64,000 bases of DNA from positions 16,805 through 80,804 of the forward strand of contig NZ_JAVDDV010000013.1 in the NCBI RefSeq assembly GCF_030848565.1, read 5' to 3'. The notes beneath the pieces were generated by a model. The model saw only the letters and a program-made list of their open reading frames with translations, did not search any database and had not been told where the DNA came from. Positions 1 through 9,200 of this stretch are shown piece after piece. The translations under genes and the position numbers were made by a program. Within the stretch, counting starts at the first letter, position 1; every line of letters begins with the position of its first letter. The stretch comes from Natronolimnohabitans sp. A-GB9. GTDB lineage: Archaea > Halobacteriota > Halobacteria > Halobacteriales > Natrialbaceae.

Positions 1-902
1 TCGAGTTGCTCTCCTATCCCGTCGCGCGCGTTCTCGTCTCGATGGTTGACGAGCGTGTTCTCGTCCGCGAGTACGCCCGCGCCGAGGCCGCGACCGCCTA
101 CGAACGCTTTACGACCGACTTCGAGGACACGACCGAGCTGAAAAGCGTCGAGTCGACCGGCATCGAACTCGAGACGCTACTCGCCGAGTTCGAACTCACC
201 GACGCGATCCAGCAGACCACCGACGGCTACCGGGTCGACGTCGGAACCTACCTCCAGCTGGCCGAAGACCAGTACGGCGACGAGTGGCGACTGGTCAATC
301 GCGCGGTAACCGACGGCGAGGTGCCTGTCACCGAAGCCGAACTGCTCTCGCTCCTGCGGGAAGCCGTCCGGAACCGCATCGAAGACGGCCTCCCTTTCGA
401 CGTCCCTGCGGTCATCGCGACCGCACTCGAGGACGAGACCACAGCGATTCGGGACGTGCTTTCGGATCTCGATCTCACTCGCGAGATCGATACCGTCGTT
501 CCCGACCTGTTCCCGCCGTGTATGAAGGCACTACTCGACGACATCCAGAAGGGCGAACATCTGCCCCACCACTCCCGGTTTGCGATCACCGCCTTCCTGG
601 CGAGTATCGGGATGTCGACCGACGAGATCGTCGACCTCTATCGCATCAACTCCGCGTTCGGCGAGGAGATGACCCGCTACCAGACCGACCACATCCGCGG
701 CGACACATCACCAACGGAGTACTCCCCGCCGTCCTGTGCGACGATGCAATCGTACGGCGACTGCGTGAACAAAGACGACCTCTGTGAGCGTATTCCCCAC
801 CCGATGGCGTACTACGAGGAGCGTATCGACGACGCCGACGACGACGAACTCGAGGACTGGCGCGAAGCCAACAGCGAAGACCAGTCGGCAAGCGGCGACT
901 GA
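1..902 (+). CDS. priL: DNA primase large subunit PriL, 3' part (5' end outside window)
   Basis: This is the C-terminal ~299 residues of the archaeal/eukaryotic-type primase large subunit, which partners PriS to make RNA primers for replication. The reading frame is open through the left edge, so the gene is truncated by the window and not by mutation. The segment begins with the LLSYPVARVLVS stretch usual in haloarchaeal PriL. Four cysteines expected to hold the [4Fe-4S] cluster are visible: FPPCMKALL, SPPSC, SYGDC and DDLCERIPHP. The tail after the cluster is strongly acidic, as usual in halophiles. The TGA stop overlaps the start of a palindromic repeat element. Confidence 0.93.
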   Translation, partial: ELLSYPVARVLVSMVDERVLVREYARAEAATAYERFTTDFEDTTELKSVESTGIELETLLAEFELTDAIQQTTDGYRVDVGTYLQLAEDQYGDEWRLVNRAVTDGEVPVTEAELLSLLREAVRNRIEDGLPFDVPAVIATALEDETTAIRDVLSDLDLTREIDTVVPDLFPPCMKALLDDIQKGEHLPHHSRFAITAFLASIGMSTDEIVDLYRINSAFGEEMTRYQTDHIRGDTSPTEYSPPSCATMQSYGDCVNKDDLCERIPHPMAYYEERIDDADDDELEDWREANSEDQSASGD

Positions 903-983
903 TACGGGCCGCTGTAACGATTTACCGGTGCAACCGCAGAACGGATGGCGGTTGCACCGGAAATGACTTACAGCAGTCCGTAT
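902..983. repeat. Palindromic intergenic element 1 (ATAC...GTAT ends)
   Basis: The element begins ATACGGGCCGCTGTA and ends TACAGCAGTCCGTAT, imperfect inverted ends. Inside is a perfect 13-bp inverted repeat, CCGGTGCAACCGC / GCGGTTGCACCGG, around a 10-nt loop. It begins at the last base of the priL stop codon and is the first of three adjacent elements between priL and the convergent gene downstream. It could act as a 3' hairpin or be a mobile-element remnant. Confidence 0.75.
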
Positions 984-1006
984 AACGGCTAAAATCGGAG
1001 TTCTTT

Positions 1007-1086
1007 ATACTGCCGAACAGTAGTCACTGTAGCGGGTTCGTCGGACGGGAACGGCGACTGCTCACGATCGTTCTGTCCGGCAGTAT
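1007..1086. repeat. Palindromic intergenic element 2
   Basis: The left end ATACTGCCGAACAG is an imperfect inverted copy of the right end CTGTCCGGCAGTAT. The interior contains GTAGTC / GACTGC-like sub-ends. It lies between elements 1 and 3, making a cluster of three elements in about 250 bp. Confidence 0.7.
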
Positions 1087-1157
1087 ACACGTCTGCTGCC
1101 GTCACTGCCCGTCGATCGCCGCCCCCGCGCTGGCGAGCGGTGGGACACAGTCCGTAT
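1085..1157. repeat. Palindromic intergenic element 3
   Basis: It runs from ATACACGTCTGCTGCCGTCA to CACAGTCCGTAT. The core GTCGATCGCCGCCCCCG resembles the GCCGATCGCCGACCCCG core of the elements near 44.05 and 59.9 kb. A further half-end, ACAGCAGTCCG, follows directly. Confidence 0.6.
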
Positions 1158-1184
1158 TACAGCAGTCCGAAAACAGTTCGTCTG

Positions 1185-1445
1185 TCAGACCGCGCTTCCG
1201 GTTTCAGCGTCGGTGTCGTCGAGGCCGTCCTCGGGGTCGTTCAGGACGAACGCGAGGGCGATGCCGACGCCGAGCAGCAGGAAGATAAAGCCGATGATGG
1301 CGCCGACGAGCAGTTCGCCCCCTTCGGGGGAGAGGACGCCGTTGTCTCCGCCGTACTCGGACCCAATGAAGGCCATGGTCCCGAGCATCAAGAGGACGGC
1401 GGCGACGGCGACGACGATTTCGATGATACGCTCACGCTCGAGCAT
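1185..1445 (-). CDS. Small two-helix membrane protein, conserved haloarchaeal type
   Basis: An 86-residue protein. I chose the internal ATG giving MLERERIIEIV because the longer upstream extension is basic, uncharged-poor and unlike haloarchaeal protein. Two hydrophobic helices lie at about residues 8-27 and 42-66. They are joined by a short acidic loop and followed by an acidic C-terminal tail (NDPEDGLDDTD). No catalytic motif is visible. It is convergent with priL across the palindromic cluster. Function unknown; I recognise it only as a type of small membrane protein common in haloarchaea. Confidence 0.7.
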   Translation of the reverse strand: MLERERIIEIVVAVAAVLLMLGTMAFIGSEYGGDNGVLSPEGGELLVGAIIGFIFLLLGVGIALAFVLNDPEDGLDDTDAETGSAV

Positions 1446-1736
1446 TATCGGATCGATTTCGGCGGCCCGGGCAAAAGCGCTTCGAAGGACTGCTCCGGCG
1501 GTCCGTCTCGAGACGACAGTCCGGTCTGGGAACGGCGACACTGCTCTCTTGCCGCCGCTCGCTGTCCGGCAGTATATAAAGGAAGCCCCTGCAGCTGCCG
1601 GCAGATTCGTTATATCACTCGAGCACCTACGACGGTCGAACAGCCAGTTGACTACTGTACCGGCCCGTCGTCGCCGTGGTCGTTTCGACCTCGACCCCGG
1701 TTCGGCGGCGTCGGTGTCCGATCATTCGACGCACCT

Positions 1737-2360
1737 ATGAACACAACAGCGTCACCGAAAACCCCACTGCCAGTACCGTCCGGCGACCATTTAGCGGAGC
1801 GGTCACGCCGCGCCCGGATCGAACCGATGTCCGTGCTCCCACTTGGTGATGGTCTCTACGAGGTCGAATCAGCCAGTGACAACACCTATCTCGTCGATCT
1901 CGAGTCGGGCCGGTGTACCTGCCCGGACCACGTCTTCCGGTCGGCTCGGTGTAAACACATCCGCCGGGTCGCCATCGAGATCACCCACGGTCGCACGCCC
2001 CCACCGGGAAAGATCACCGTCGCCTGTCACGACTGTGGCGAGCCGACGTTCGTCGACGAAGACGAGACCGAGCCATGTTACTGTGCGGACCACCGAATCT
2101 ATCCCGGCGATACCGTCGCCGACCGCGAGACCGGCGATCGCCTCACCGTCGTCGAGGTCTCGGAGTTACGCGCCGACGCTGTCCAGATCCGCGACAGCGA
2201 TACCACCGTCGCCGACTACGCGACCAACGAGGACTACGACCCGGACGTTCCCGTCGTCGGGGCCATCTATCCACACGCAACCATCGCCACGAACGGCGTC
2301 ATCCCCGAGTCGCTGAAAGTCTACGTCTTCCCACGGACCCGCCTCGAGAAAGCGACGTAG
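1737..2360 (+). CDS. SWIM zinc-finger domain protein
   Basis: A 207-residue protein starting at ATGAACACAACAGCG; the reading frame stays open upstream but that part lacks protein-like composition. A SWIM finger (CxCxnCxH) is seen as CTCPDHVFRSARCKH at about residues 62-76. It is followed by a second Cys cluster (CHDCG ... CYCADH) that may bind another zinc. SWIM domains mediate DNA or protein contacts, often in recombination or chromatin proteins. The C-terminal half has no domain I recognise. A TATATAAAGG box lies at 1572-1581, next to a half-palindromic element end (CTGTCCGGCAGTAT). A T-run follows the stop at 2398-2402. Confidence 0.8.
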   Translation: MNTTASPKTPLPVPSGDHLAERSRRARIEPMSVLPLGDGLYEVESASDNTYLVDLESGRCTCPDHVFRSARCKHIRRVAIEITHGRTPPPGKITVACHDCGEPTFVDEDETEPCYCADHRIYPGDTVADRETGDRLTVVEVSELRADAVQIRDSDTTVADYATNEDYDPDVPVVGAIYPHATIATNGVIPESLKVYVFPRTRLEKAT

Positions 2361-2508
2361 GTCGTTCGGACAGCCTCGAGGCCGGACCGAACGCGGTTTT
2401 TTCGCTCGACCGACTCGGTCGGATAGCACGTACCTGCCGATCACACAGTCGACGCCGGCTCCCACAACGAACGACGAACATGCCCGCAAGCGGCGCACGC
2501 TGGTAGTA

Positions 2509-2618
2509 ATACTTCGGACAGCAGTCCGTATGAGACGTCGGTCGCGAACGCGCGGCCGTCACCCGCAGAACGGCCGCAGTCGCGCGACCGATCGTCGAAT
2601 CGTGCTGTCCAACAGTAT
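2509..2618. repeat. Long palindromic element, copy A
   Basis: A 110-bp element with ends ATACTTCGGACAGCAGTCC and CTGTCCAACAGTAT and nested inverted arms (GACGTCGGTCGCG / CGCGACCGATCGTC and CGGCCGT / ACGGCCG), so the whole unit can fold as one long hairpin. Nearly the same sequence occurs 48.6 kb away at 51116-51224. It occupies part of the 494-bp gap between the SWIM gene and the acyl-CoA dehydrogenase; I see no gene in the rest of that gap. Confidence 0.85.
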
Positions 2619-2854
2619 GAGCAACACGACCAGCACACAGAAGCGGACATCGAGAGAGCCACGATACTCGAGTCAGAACCTGCCGGACGACCGGTCGAAC
2701 CCCGATTTCTCCACCGATCTCACCGTTTTCGAGTCTCCACACGGCAGCCACCCCGTATCGCGCGCCCTCGAGCAGGCGTGTGGTGACGTAAAGCGGCGAC
2801 TATCGCTCCCGATCCGCAGTCGGTTTATTGGGGCTCGCCAACAATACCCAGGCT

Positions 2855-4717
2855 ATGACCTCGAGCGTCGACTACGGCCGGTTCGACGAGGGACGGGCGG
2901 TCAACTACTGGAACCTCGATCGAACGATCAGACGCGAACTACGGCGGGTCTACCCCGAGCCGGCCTTCGAGTGGGCCGAGCCACGACTTGCCGCGTTCGG
3001 CGAGACCGTCGGCCATACGATCGCGGACAATGCCGACTACGTCGACGATCACGGCCCCGAACTCGAGCCCTACGACGAATACGGCGACGTACAGAACCTG
3101 GTCCGGTATCCGGCCGAACAGCTCGAGAACGAGCGGCTGGCCTACGAGATGGGGATCGTCGCCGACGCCTTCGAGGCGCCGCCGGGACGCGACGAACCGA
3201 TGCCGCTCTCACACACCCTCGCGATGCAGTACCTGCTGTCCTACGCCGACGTCGGCTTCGACTGTCCGGTCGCGATGACTGCGGGCGCGGCGCTGGTCCT
3301 CTCGAAGTTCGACGACGGCTCGCTCGAGGCGTACTACGAGGGGTTGACCGCCCGCGACTACGAGGACGTCCTCGAGGGCGCAATGTTTCTCACCGAGAAG
3401 CAGGGCGGCAGCGACGTCGGCGCGAACGAGACCCGCGCCGAGTACGACGAGGAAGCGGCGTGTTGGCGCCTCTACGGCGAGAAGTGGTTCTGCTCGAACG
3501 TCGACGCCGAGGGAACGCTCGCACTCGCCCGGACCGACGGTGCACCCGATGGCACGGACGGACTCTCGATGTTTCTCGTCCCCCACGCCGATCCAGCGAT
3601 CGGTCCCGTCACCAAAGGCGACCGCCTCGAGGACGGTCCGCTCGGTCCCGATGAGGTCAACGACCAGCTCTACCGGCGGCTGAAAGACAAACTCGGGACC
3701 ATCGCCGTACCGACCGGCGAGGTCGAGTTCACCGGCGCGACGGCGTTTCTCGTCGGTGAAACAGAAAACGGCTTCGAGCAGATGACCGAGATGCTCAACC
3801 TCGAGCGCCTCTCGAACGCCGCGGCGGCCTGCGGAGTCATGGGACGAGTGCTGCTCGAGAGCAAGATCCACGCGGCCAACCGGGAGGCCTTCGGCGACAC
3901 CATCGACCAGTATCCGCTGATGCGAGCCGACCTGGTCGATATGGCCGTTGCCCACGAGGCCGCGACGGCGTTTACGTTCGAGGCCGCGCGGCTGCTTTCC
4001 GAGCGCGAGCAGACAGCGCGTGCGAAGCGACGCTCCGTGGAGACGAAACGCGGTGAAACCGCGAGCGCCGGCGAACGTGCCGCCCACGAGTACCGGCTGC
4101 TGCGGCTGTTGATCCCCATCGCGAAGCTGCGGACGGCTCGGATGGCCGTCGACACCGCCTCCTACGGGATGGAGATCCACGGCGGCAACGGCTACGTCAA
4201 CGACTTCGTCACCAACCGAACCCTTCGGGACGCACAGGTCTTGCCCATCTGGGAGGGAACCGAAAACGTCCTCTCGCTGGACGTCCTCCGGGCAGTAGAG
4301 CGTGAGGACGCCCACGAACCACTGCGCGAGGCGATCGAAGAGCGACTCGAGTCGGTCACTCACCCGGCGCTCGCCGAGACAGCTGAGACAGTCGAGTCGG
4401 AGTTCCGCGACCTCGAACTGGCGCTGGCGACGCTCACCGGCGCGGACGCCGAGTACGCACAGCTATCGGCCAACCGACTGGCACACTACGTCTTCGACGT
4501 GTTCACGGCGGCGCTGTTGCTCGAGGAGGCACAGGCAAACCTCGAGGCAGAGGAGGGGCGGCTGGCGCTGGTCGCGATGCGTTTCGTCACGAACGAACTC
4601 GAGGACCGGGAGGCACGGGGGATCACGAGCGGCGATCGGTTCGCACTCGAGGCGTTCGAGCCGATCGTTCGATACGCGTCGGTCGAGCCGGAGTCACTCA
4701 CGAACAGCAGTCAGTGA
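2855..4717 (+). CDS. AidB-like acyl-CoA dehydrogenase
   Basis: A 620-residue flavoprotein of the acyl-CoA dehydrogenase superfamily. The motif FLTEKQGGSDVGANET at about residue 181 is typical of the AidB branch, and GMEIHGGNGYVNDF near residue 440 is the FAD-contacting helix region. AidB-type proteins are FAD-dependent and include DNA-alkylation-response proteins as well as long-chain dehydrogenases; the substrate cannot be read here. The start was set at ATGACCTCGAGC, 27 bp inside a longer frame, since the protein then begins with a normal acidic sequence. TTTATTG at 2823 is a plausible TATA box. Confidence 0.87.
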   Translation: MTSSVDYGRFDEGRAVNYWNLDRTIRRELRRVYPEPAFEWAEPRLAAFGETVGHTIADNADYVDDHGPELEPYDEYGDVQNLVRYPAEQLENERLAYEMGIVADAFEAPPGRDEPMPLSHTLAMQYLLSYADVGFDCPVAMTAGAALVLSKFDDGSLEAYYEGLTARDYEDVLEGAMFLTEKQGGSDVGANETRAEYDEEAACWRLYGEKWFCSNVDAEGTLALARTDGAPDGTDGLSMFLVPHADPAIGPVTKGDRLEDGPLGPDEVNDQLYRRLKDKLGTIAVPTGEVEFTGATAFLVGETENGFEQMTEMLNLERLSNAAAACGVMGRVLLESKIHAANREAFGDTIDQYPLMRADLVDMAVAHEAATAFTFEAARLLSEREQTARAKRRSVETKRGETASAGERAAHEYRLLRLLIPIAKLRTARMAVDTASYGMEIHGGNGYVNDFVTNRTLRDAQVLPIWEGTENVLSLDVLRAVEREDAHEPLREAIEERLESVTHPALAETAETVESEFRDLELALATLTGADAEYAQLSANRLAHYVFDVFTAALLLEEAQANLEAEEGRLALVAMRFVTNELEDREARGITSGDRFALEAFEPIVRYASVEPESLTNSSQ

Positions 4718-4732
4718 CGACAGGAGACCGCA

Positions 4733-5254
4733 TCACTCGAGCAGTTCCGCGGCTTCCTCGACGTCCATCACGCCCTGCTCGACGGCGTTTAGGATCCGTA
4801 GAATCTCCTCGTCGGGACCGCCGTCCGTGTCGTCTCCGACTTCCTCGAGGGTGACTTTCTCGCTTTCGCCGACGAACTCGGGGAAGTCGGTCCCCTCGGC
4901 CAGTGCCGTCTCCTTTTTGACGCGGTAGTTGCCGCCGTCGGTGACGTGGAGCTCGCCGGGGTGGAAGAAGTACCAGTCTTCCCGGTCGAAGCGGACGCCG
5001 ATACGGGGTTTCGCGCCGAAGTTCTGTGCGAAGTAGATCAGCGCCTCGACCTCCTCGCCGGTGAGATAGATGGGATCGCCGGCGCTCGATTTCGCCTCGA
5101 TCGCGTAGAACTGCTCGCCGTCACCGGCGAGGACGTCGGGAAGTTCGCGCTCGGTCGCCGACCCGCTTGCGGGAGCACGCATCACCGCGAAGCCGGCGTC
5201 GTCGAGTTCGTTGACGAGTTCGCGCTCGCGGCGATCACCCTTCGCATGAGACAT
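4733..5254 (-). CDS. hjc: Archaeal Holliday junction resolvase Hjc
   Basis: A 173-residue nuclease of the archaeal resolvase family that cuts four-way junctions. The N-terminal half carries the PD-(D/E)xK core: [13 protein letters not shown] (Glu), the LPD aspartate at about residue 40, and the EAKSS motif at about 53-57. The family body is about 120 residues; the extra ~40 at the C-terminus is an acidic tail ending in a short helix. It is convergent with the acyl-CoA dehydrogenase 15 bp away. A TATA-like TTTATTG lies upstream inside a 9-bp inverted repeat. Confidence 0.92.
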   Translation of the reverse strand: MSHAKGDRRERELVNELDDAGFAVMRAPASGSATERELPDVLAGDGEQFYAIEAKSSAGDPIYLTGEEVEALIYFAQNFGAKPRIGVRFDREDWYFFHPGELHVTDGGNYRVKKETALAEGTDFPEFVGESEKVTLEEVGDDTDGGPDEEILRILNAVEQGVMDVEEAAELLE

Positions 5255-5258
5255 ACGG

Positions 5259-5299
5259 ACTGCTCTCGGGCGGACGGCAATAAAGGAACGGAGAGCAGT
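5259..5299. promoter_or_regulatory. Inverted repeat in the hjc promoter region
   Basis: Perfect 9-bp arms ACTGCTCTC / GAGAGCAGT flank 23 bp containing the AT-rich box (CAATAAAGG on +, TTTATTG on -) just upstream of hjc. Its left part starts ATACGGACTGCT, like the ends of the dispersed palindromic elements, so it may be a decayed element instead of an operator. Confidence 0.4.
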
Positions 5300-5317
5300 G
5301 CGAAACTGTTCGGTCGC

Positions 5318-6160
5318 CTACAGCGCGAGGGCGGTGAGGACGTCGACGACCGCCGATGGCGCCGGCTGGGCCTCATCGATCCCGAACTCGATGGCGATGT
5401 AGAGTAGGGCAAACTGGAAGGCGTTGAGCACGGCGTGGGCAACAGTCGGCACGAGGAGGTTGTCGGTCTTCGCGTAGACGTAGCCGAAGATGACCGAGCC
5501 GCCGAACATGATCGAAAGCGAGGCGAGCGTCGCGACGAACGTCTCCGCGACCAGGTACATCGGGAGGTGGACGAGCGCGAAGATGACGCTCGTAACGAGG
5601 ATCGCTTGCATCCGGGTAAAGGCCTCGTAGAGGCGCTTCTGGATGACGTTCCGGAAGAGGAACTCCTCGGCCGGTGCGTTGAAAAAGAAGACGATACCGA
5701 TCATGATCAGGATCATCGTCTGATCCTGGCCGACGATATCGATGACCTGACTCTCCGCAGCCGGGACATCGAGTAGGGTAAAGAGGATGCTGACGAGGTA
5801 CAGGAACACGATACTGCCGATACTCCCGGCGATCAGGTACTTCCAGTCGGCTTTCGTCGGGACGTAGAGATCGACCCACGACAGCCCACGGTCAGTTACG
5901 AGAAGATAGATGACGCCGGCAAGCGCCATCCCGACGAAGTTCAGGATCAACAGCAGCGTCCGGCCTTCGATCGAGGCCTCTCCCAACTGTCCGTCCATCG
6001 TGGCCTCGAGTAACACGGGATCGACGAGGAAGGCAGGCAACGTCGCGATTTCGGCGGCGATCAAGCCGAAAACCGTCAATCCGATCGCAACGAGCGTCGA
6101 TCGAAGCGGCGCACCGTCACGGTCGACGTCAGCGTCGGTGGAACGCGGGGGCGTTTCCAT
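5318..6160 (-). CDS. CPBP-family (CAAX-type) intramembrane metalloprotease
   Basis: A 280-residue polytopic protein with about seven to eight hydrophobic segments. The three family motifs are present: EEFLFR (EExxxR) at about residue 165, FALVH (FxxxH) near 190-194, and HAVLN (HxxxN) near 241-245. These residues form the glutamyl/zinc site of Rce1/CPBP proteases. In haloarchaea the family has many paralogues of unknown substrate. The N-terminal ~25 residues are polar and cytoplasmic. It ends 64 bp from the hjc start. Confidence 0.88.
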   Translation of the reverse strand: METPPRSTDADVDRDGAPLRSTLVAIGLTVFGLIAAEIATLPAFLVDPVLLEATMDGQLGEASIEGRTLLLILNFVGMALAGVIYLLVTDRGLSWVDLYVPTKADWKYLIAGSIGSIVFLYLVSILFTLLDVPAAESQVIDIVGQDQTMILIMIGIVFFFNAPAEEFLFRNVIQKRLYEAFTRMQAILVTSVIFALVHLPMYLVAETFVATLASLSIMFGGSVIFGYVYAKTDNLLVPTVAHAVLNAFQFALLYIAIEFGIDEAQPAPSAVVDVLTALAL

Positions 6161-6255
6161 ACGGCGGGTTATGGGCGGGCGTCCCTTGGGTGTTCCTTTC
6201 TCGAGAATCGACGAGCGAGCCGGTTCGAGACCGCCGAGCCGATCGCTGGACGAGA

Positions 6256-9200
6256 TTAGTCGGCGAGTGAGAGCGTCTCAGCACCGAACAGTTGCTTTAA
6301 GAGCCGTTGCTGACCGATCCGGAGATGACGGTTGACCGTCGGCTGGGTGACCTCGAGCATCTCGGCGATCTCCTCGCCGGTGCTCTCGCGGGGCCACTCG
6401 AAGAAACCGGCGAGATACGCCGTTCGCAACACCTCCCGCTGGCGGTCGGTCAGTGGTTCGAACAGCGACGTCACCAGCTCCTGTCTGGTGTGCATCGCAC
6501 GCTGGACGTGCTGTCGGGAGCGGAGTTCGACGGCCGGATAGTGATCCTGGAGCATCGCGACGAACTCACGGACGTCGGTCTGTGTGGGGACGTCGACGGT
6601 GATCGCGGTCCGCTCGCCGTCGGCGACGATCGATCGTGGGCTGCCGCCGTGGCGAACCAGTCGCGAGGCGACGACGTCGCCGGTCACTGTCGCCTCGAAG
6701 AGACAGCCGTCGTCGGATTCGGTCACCAGGCGATGCTCCGTCACGGAGACGAGATCCGCAAGCGCCTCGCGAACGGCGTCGGGATCGACGTCGCTCGTCT
6801 CGAAGAACAGGACCGTCTCCGAACTCGAGTGGCTGCCCAGTCCCTCGTAGGTGACGGTCGCGCCGGTCGTCGATGCGATCCGTGAGAGTACGTCGTCGTC
6901 GTCCGTAAGCTCGAGTGTCAGTTCGACCAGCGTCTCGGAGTGTAACGCCTCCTGGGTCTTCGCCGCGGTAATCGCGTTTGCAATCCCCGCGCCGAGTTCC
7001 GTAAACACCGTCCGCTCGAGGTCGGTGAAGGCGTCAGCCTCCTTGGCGTAGACCGTCAGCACACCGTAGCTGTACTCCTCGAAGGTGATCGGGACGGAGA
7101 GCACCGACTGGAAGCCGGCGTCGATGGCGTCGCGTCGCCAGGGCTCGCGCTGGAGGTCCTCGACGACGTTCTCGACGACTGTCGGCTCGTTGGACCGTGC
7201 GGTTCGGACCGACGGTTCGGCCGACTCGCTCTCGATGTCGAGCGACAGAACGTCGAGATACTCCGGATCGGCCCCGGCCCACGAGCGTGCCTCGAGTTCG
7301 GTGCCGCTGGCGTCGAGATCGCCCATCCAGGCGAAGTCGACGGTGTCCGCCTCGACGAGTCGTTCCGGGACGGTTCGTTCGATCTCAGTTCGGCTGTCGG
7401 CACCGATAAGCGACTGGTCGATCCCCCTGATGATCTCGGTGATCTCGATCTGTCGGCGCAGTCGCCGGTTCTGAGACTCCAGTTCCGCGTCACGCTCCCG
7501 CAGGGTCGCCTCGCTCTCGAGGCGGTCGAACGCGGCCTCGGTCGTCGCAACCAGCGTCTCGAACAGTCGCCGCGTCTCGTCGCCGATCGTCGCGGGCGAA
7601 GCGACCAGGACGAAGACGCCGTGGTCGCCGATCGGGACCAGCAACCCACCGGCCGCATCGCCGCCGAACAGCGGCGAGCCGTTGCCCATCACGGCGTCGT
7701 CGACGACGGTCTGTGTCCCCGTCACGTACGTCGACCAGAGGAGGGAGTCACCGTCGCCGACCGCGACCGATGGCGCGCCACCGGTTCGCTCGGCGAAGGC
7801 AGCCGTGGACGCGACCGGCTCGAATCGGTTGGTGTCGTCGTCGAGCAGGTAGACACCTGCGCTCGCGTCGCCGAACTCGAGTAAGTCCGCGGCGGTGTCG
7901 ACGACGAGGTCGGCGACCGTCGACTCCGTCTCGGCGCTGAGCAGTTCGCGTGCGGTCTCGTGAAGCGACTCGAGTGCGAGTTCCCGTCGCTTTCGGTCGG
8001 AGATGTCTTTGACCGTCCCGCGATACTTGATGAGGGAGCCGTCGTCGTCGTAGATGGGCTCGCCCATCGCATGGACCCACCTGACGTCCCCGTCGTCGGA
8101 CTGCAGTCGCCCTTCGAGCTCGTATCTCGTCTCGGTAGCGACCGCAGTCTCCAGTCGATCGCGGACGAACTGACGATCGTCGGGATGGTAACACTCGATT
8201 GTCCGCTCGAGATCCGGCGTTACGTCTCGTGGAAGGGCGTGCAGTCGGTACATCTCGTCGGTCCAGATCGCCGTCCGCGGCTCCGTGTCGACGGCTAACT
8301 CCCAGCCACCGACTTTCGCCATCCGCTGGACGCGTTCGAGCAAGTCCCGTGTTCGCTCGAGTTCGCGTTCGCGTTCCTTGCGCTTGGTGATATCGCGGAT
8401 GACGCCAGCCGTCCCGGTGAACTCGCCGTCGTCGGTCGGCAACAGCGCGATGTGAGTCTCCGTCTCGATCCTCTCGCCGTCGGCGGTCACGAACTCCGTC
8501 TCCAGGGCGTTGTACGTCTTCTCCCCGCGGAGGAGTTCCCGCACCGCGTCCTGTGCTCGCTCGAGCTCTTCGGGCGGTAAGATCTCCGAAATGTCGTTTC
8601 CGATCAACGACTCGGGGTCGTACCCTGCGAGGGACTCGATCGCGTCGTTGATAAAGCGGACGTCACCCGATGCGTCCAGTGTGTAGACCGGATCGCCGAT
8701 CGACTGGATGATCGTCTCGTAGCGCTCGAGTTCGCGTTCGCGTTCCTTGCGGTCGGTGATGTCGCGGAAGTACACCGACAACCCGCTCTCAGAGGGGTAG
8801 AGGTTCACCTCGACCCAGGCATCGACGACCGGCGAGTACTCCTCGAACGTAACCGCCTCTTGGGTCTCCATCGCTCGGCGATACTCCTCCTCGAACCGGG
8901 AGTCGACCGCGCTGGGGAACTCTTCCCAGATCGAGTTCCCGATCAGATCACGATCCTCGGCGTCGAGTAACTCCCTGGCCTGTGTGTTGACGTACGTGAA
9001 GTTCCACTCCGTATCGACGGCGTGGAACGCGTCGCTGACCCGATCGAGCGTCCGCTCGAGTTCGTTCTCGAGGCGCTTTCGTTCGGTGATGTCGTTGTTG
9101 ATGCCGACCATCCGCCGCGTGCCGTCCTCGTCGACGACCAGCCGGCCGCGGCCGCCGACCCAGATCCAGTCGCCGTTTTCGTGTCGGAGCCGGAAGCCGT

